From contig CM055103.1 of the NCBI GenBank assembly GCA_029204225.1, forward strand, positions 43,350,604 through 43,414,603: a stretch of DNA of 64,000 nucleotides, in the 5' to 3' direction. This DNA is from Diphasiastrum complanatum. Taxonomy: Eukaryota > Streptophyta > Lycopodiopsida > Lycopodiales > Lycopodiaceae. Both the position numbers and the translations under genes were made by a program. Under the pieces are notes generated by a model. The model was not told the DNA's origin, made no database searches, and saw only the letters and a program-made list of their open reading frames with translations. Positions 62,461 through 64,000 of the stretch are shown here, piece after piece (the stretch's first letter is position 1; the number at the start of each line of letters is the position of its first letter).

Positions 62461-62977
62461 GCACCACGTGGCGCTTTTCCATTGGGCCAGAGCCAAATGC
62501 CAAACACGTGTGGCCCCTTGCCTAAAGCCCTGCACTAGGGGTGGCTTGTGAAGAAGAAAGAGTGTTTATGAAGGAAAATTTAGGTGATGTTTTGTGTTTT
62601 TTTTAAGTTTAAAAATGTGGCGTACCCTTCGAACTTAGAACCTTTCAAACACGCTTAACCCTTTTGGGGAAAAGTGGACCGACGGGACTTAAAGGCACGA
62701 CACACTTTGCACCTCCCCACTTGGATTCGTACCACGTGGCTATAATACCACTTGTACCTTTTTTAACCGTCAGCTAGAAGGCATGTGGCAGGATCTGAAC
62801 GTTTAGCGCATATCCAACGGTAGATGGCCTATGGGAGATCGGGGACTGAGTCGGTGTCTTAGTGGCACGACACATCTGAAGTCCGATACCGTTGGATTCT
62901 GCTATATACGTGGAGATTCTGCCACGTATTCTAATAGCTGACCATTAGGAGGAGTCCAAGTGTCTATAAAACACGTG
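62461..62977 (+). promoter_or_regulatory. G-box-rich promoter with TATA box
   Basis: Four CACGTG G-boxes lie at 62466-62471, 62506-62511, 62733-62738 and 62972-62977, with CACGTA at 62923 and a TACGTGG at 62908. ATCCAACGGTA at 62812-62822 is an exact inverted copy of TACCGTTGGAT at 62887-62897. TATAAAA is at 62965-62971. G-boxes bind bHLH and bZIP factors (light, ABA), which is family knowledge; the regulation here is inference. Confidence 0.7.
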
Positions 62978-63033
62978 GCATAAATCCAAATGGGCGGGCT
63001 TAAAACATAGCGTGCCATTGACCCCAAAGAAGC

Positions 63034-63062
63034 GAGAGAGAGAGAGAGAGAGAGAGAGAGGA
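63034..63062. repeat. (GA)n run in the 5' leader
   Basis: About 14 GA units lie 65-95 bp after the TATA box, where the start of the transcript is expected. GA-rich 5' leaders are common in plant genes. Confidence 0.85.
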
Positions 63063-63238
63063 AGGAGAGCAATAGCGAGCGAGGGAAGAGAGCAATGGCG
63101 AGCAGAGAAGAGATTAAGGGAAGGAGAAGATGCTGCTGCTTCAATAGATCAGTGTTTCTGCTGAAGAATTCATAGAAATCTGTCTGTCCATCTTTCTATC
63201 TCTGTATCTGTATCTGTGTCTGTGTTTTTTTTGTGCAG

Positions 63239-63286
63239 ATGAAGCTTCTTGTTTGCTGCAGACAGTCGCTCCTGTGGTGGATTTAA
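63239..63286 (+). CDS. Upstream ORF of 15 codons in the leader
   Basis: The ATG at 63239 follows TTTTTTTTGTGCAG, which also looks like a 3' splice site. The frame encodes MKLLVCCRQSLLWWI, then TAA. If it is in the mRNA it would lie about 370 bp before the main start and could lower translation. This is a position-based call. Confidence 0.35.
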   Translation: MKLLVCCRQSLLWWI

Positions 63287-63658
63287 ACGGCGATCCTTGG
63301 CTGTTGCTTCCCCTTTTTTCCGTTGCTGCCGCAGGAAGATTCAGTCTGCATTGTCAGAGCAAGAAAGGCAGAGATGGGCTAAGTCTGATCCATTCTTTCC
63401 TCTGCAGAATGAGGTTTTTTGTTTTTCAGAAAATCAGACATTAATGGTGGAGCTACGCTGCTGGTTTGATTCTGGGGGGTATACATTTTTCACGGAAAAT
63501 ACTTGCAGTGGATAAGGCAGCTAGCATCTATAGCGTAAAGGATTGATACAGGCAATGAACAGAAGATAACAGAAAATTCTAGTGTTTGCCACAGTTCTTT
63601 CTTAGGGATCAAATGCGCTTGAAACGTTAATTTGAGAAACAAAAGCTGCATTCCATGT

Positions 63659-64000
63659 ATGGGCTTGCACAGGCAAGGAGGTGGAGCAATGCCCCCAGTG
63701 TCAAACGGGGATCACAAAGTCTGTGGGTCCCTGCGGTCTGCTGCTACTGCGCACAGGATCAACGATTATGTGAGCATTGATCAAGAAGATAGTGGATTGT
63801 TCAGGCCATGTCAGGGTGAGATAGTCAATGGACTAGGAAAAAACCCATTCAAGACAGGAAGGGGAAAGAAACAGGGTAGAATTACTAAAAGCAGGCAATG
63901 CTCAGTTGGGTTTTTTGTAATTCTGCTTTTCTGTGTGGTTGTCTTCACAATACTGGGGAGCGACTACCTGTTTTCTGTTGGACGTTCTTTTGCGGGTCAG
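63659..64000 (+). CDS. N-terminus of a type II membrane protein, runs off the window
   Basis: The ATG at 63659 opens a frame of 114 codons to the window end without a stop; the nearest in-frame stop upstream is TGA at 63620. Residues 1-80 are hydrophilic and become basic (KNPFKTGRGKKQGRITKSRQ). Residues about 81-103 form one hydrophobic helix (VGFFVILLFCVVVFTILG). A short lumenal start follows (SDYLFSVGRS). A basic cytosolic tail before a single signal anchor is the plan of Golgi type II enzymes such as plant glycosyltransferases. The catalytic part is outside the window, so the enzyme class is only a guess. The codons are GC-richer than the flanking transposons. The promoter at 62461 and GA leader at 63034 fit this gene. 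A leader intron between about 63152 and 63238 is possible. Confidence 0.65.
   Translation, partial: MGLHRQGGGAMPPVSNGDHKVCGSLRSAATAHRINDYVSIDQEDSGLFRPCQGEIVNGLGKNPFKTGRGKKQGRITKSRQCSVGFFVILLFCVVVFTILGSDYLFSVGRSFAGQ

Overview
This window reads as nuclear DNA from a land plant with a large, transposon-rich genome. The evidence is plant-type Ty1/copia and Ty3/gypsy elements primed by initiator tRNA-Met or plant tRNA-Asp, a chromovirus with a chromodomain, a plant BRX domain split by a spliceosomal intron, and long AT-rich spacers. No operons or bacterial signals are visible. The species cannot be fixed from the sequence; a fern or lycophyte with a very large genome is my guess only.

Layout. 1-1580 holds a gypsy gag-protease remnant and a decayed LINE remnant, both on the minus strand. 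2236-3273 is the 3' end (two exons) of a PRAF/RLD-like RCC1-FYVE-BRX gene. 6124-14780 is a copia element on the plus strand, split by a second copia (8460-14578, minus strand) with 5-bp target duplications. 15020-16500 carries a gypsy gag remnant, a ~160-bp tandem repeat and an unidentified coding-like stretch. 16594-23222 is a copia element with both LTRs and an ATTTA target duplication, called family A below. 24085-26329 is a 5'-truncated copia ending in a 37-unit (AG) microsatellite. 26410-30740 is a long spacer in which I recognise no gene.

30748-41009 is a LINE with a pyrimidine-rich 5' repeat, ORF1, ORF2 and a (TC)38 tail. It is interrupted by a young Ty3 chromovirus (34987-39957), which is itself internally rearranged: its RT-RNase H block is inverted between 62-bp perfect inverted repeats. 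LINE ORF1 and ORF2 share one frame and are separated by a single UAG. That codon is followed 5 nt later by a 12-bp GC-rich hairpin, and no AUG precedes the endonuclease motif. This possible stop-readthrough design is the most interesting observation in the window.

42900-44340 is a decayed copia. 44914-45372 is a GC-rich island with a candidate single-exon host gene. 45534-50290 is a mosaic of family A pieces in both orientations plus an unrelated copia fragment. 50290-53840 holds a copia LTR with primer site and a minus-strand copia 3' end. About 55550-61180 contains a gypsy (Athila/Tat-like) region with a tRNA-Asp primer site, a 24-bp minisatellite, an RT-integrase fragment and an unidentified serine-rich ORF. 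61200-62243 is the 3' end of a minus-strand copia.

The right edge (62450-64000) looks like a real host gene start: a G-box-rich promoter, TATA box, GA-rich leader, a short upstream ORF, and the first 114 codons of a type II membrane protein that runs off the window. The two or three host genes look independent. Most of the window records successive retrotransposon insertion, nesting, template switching and decay.
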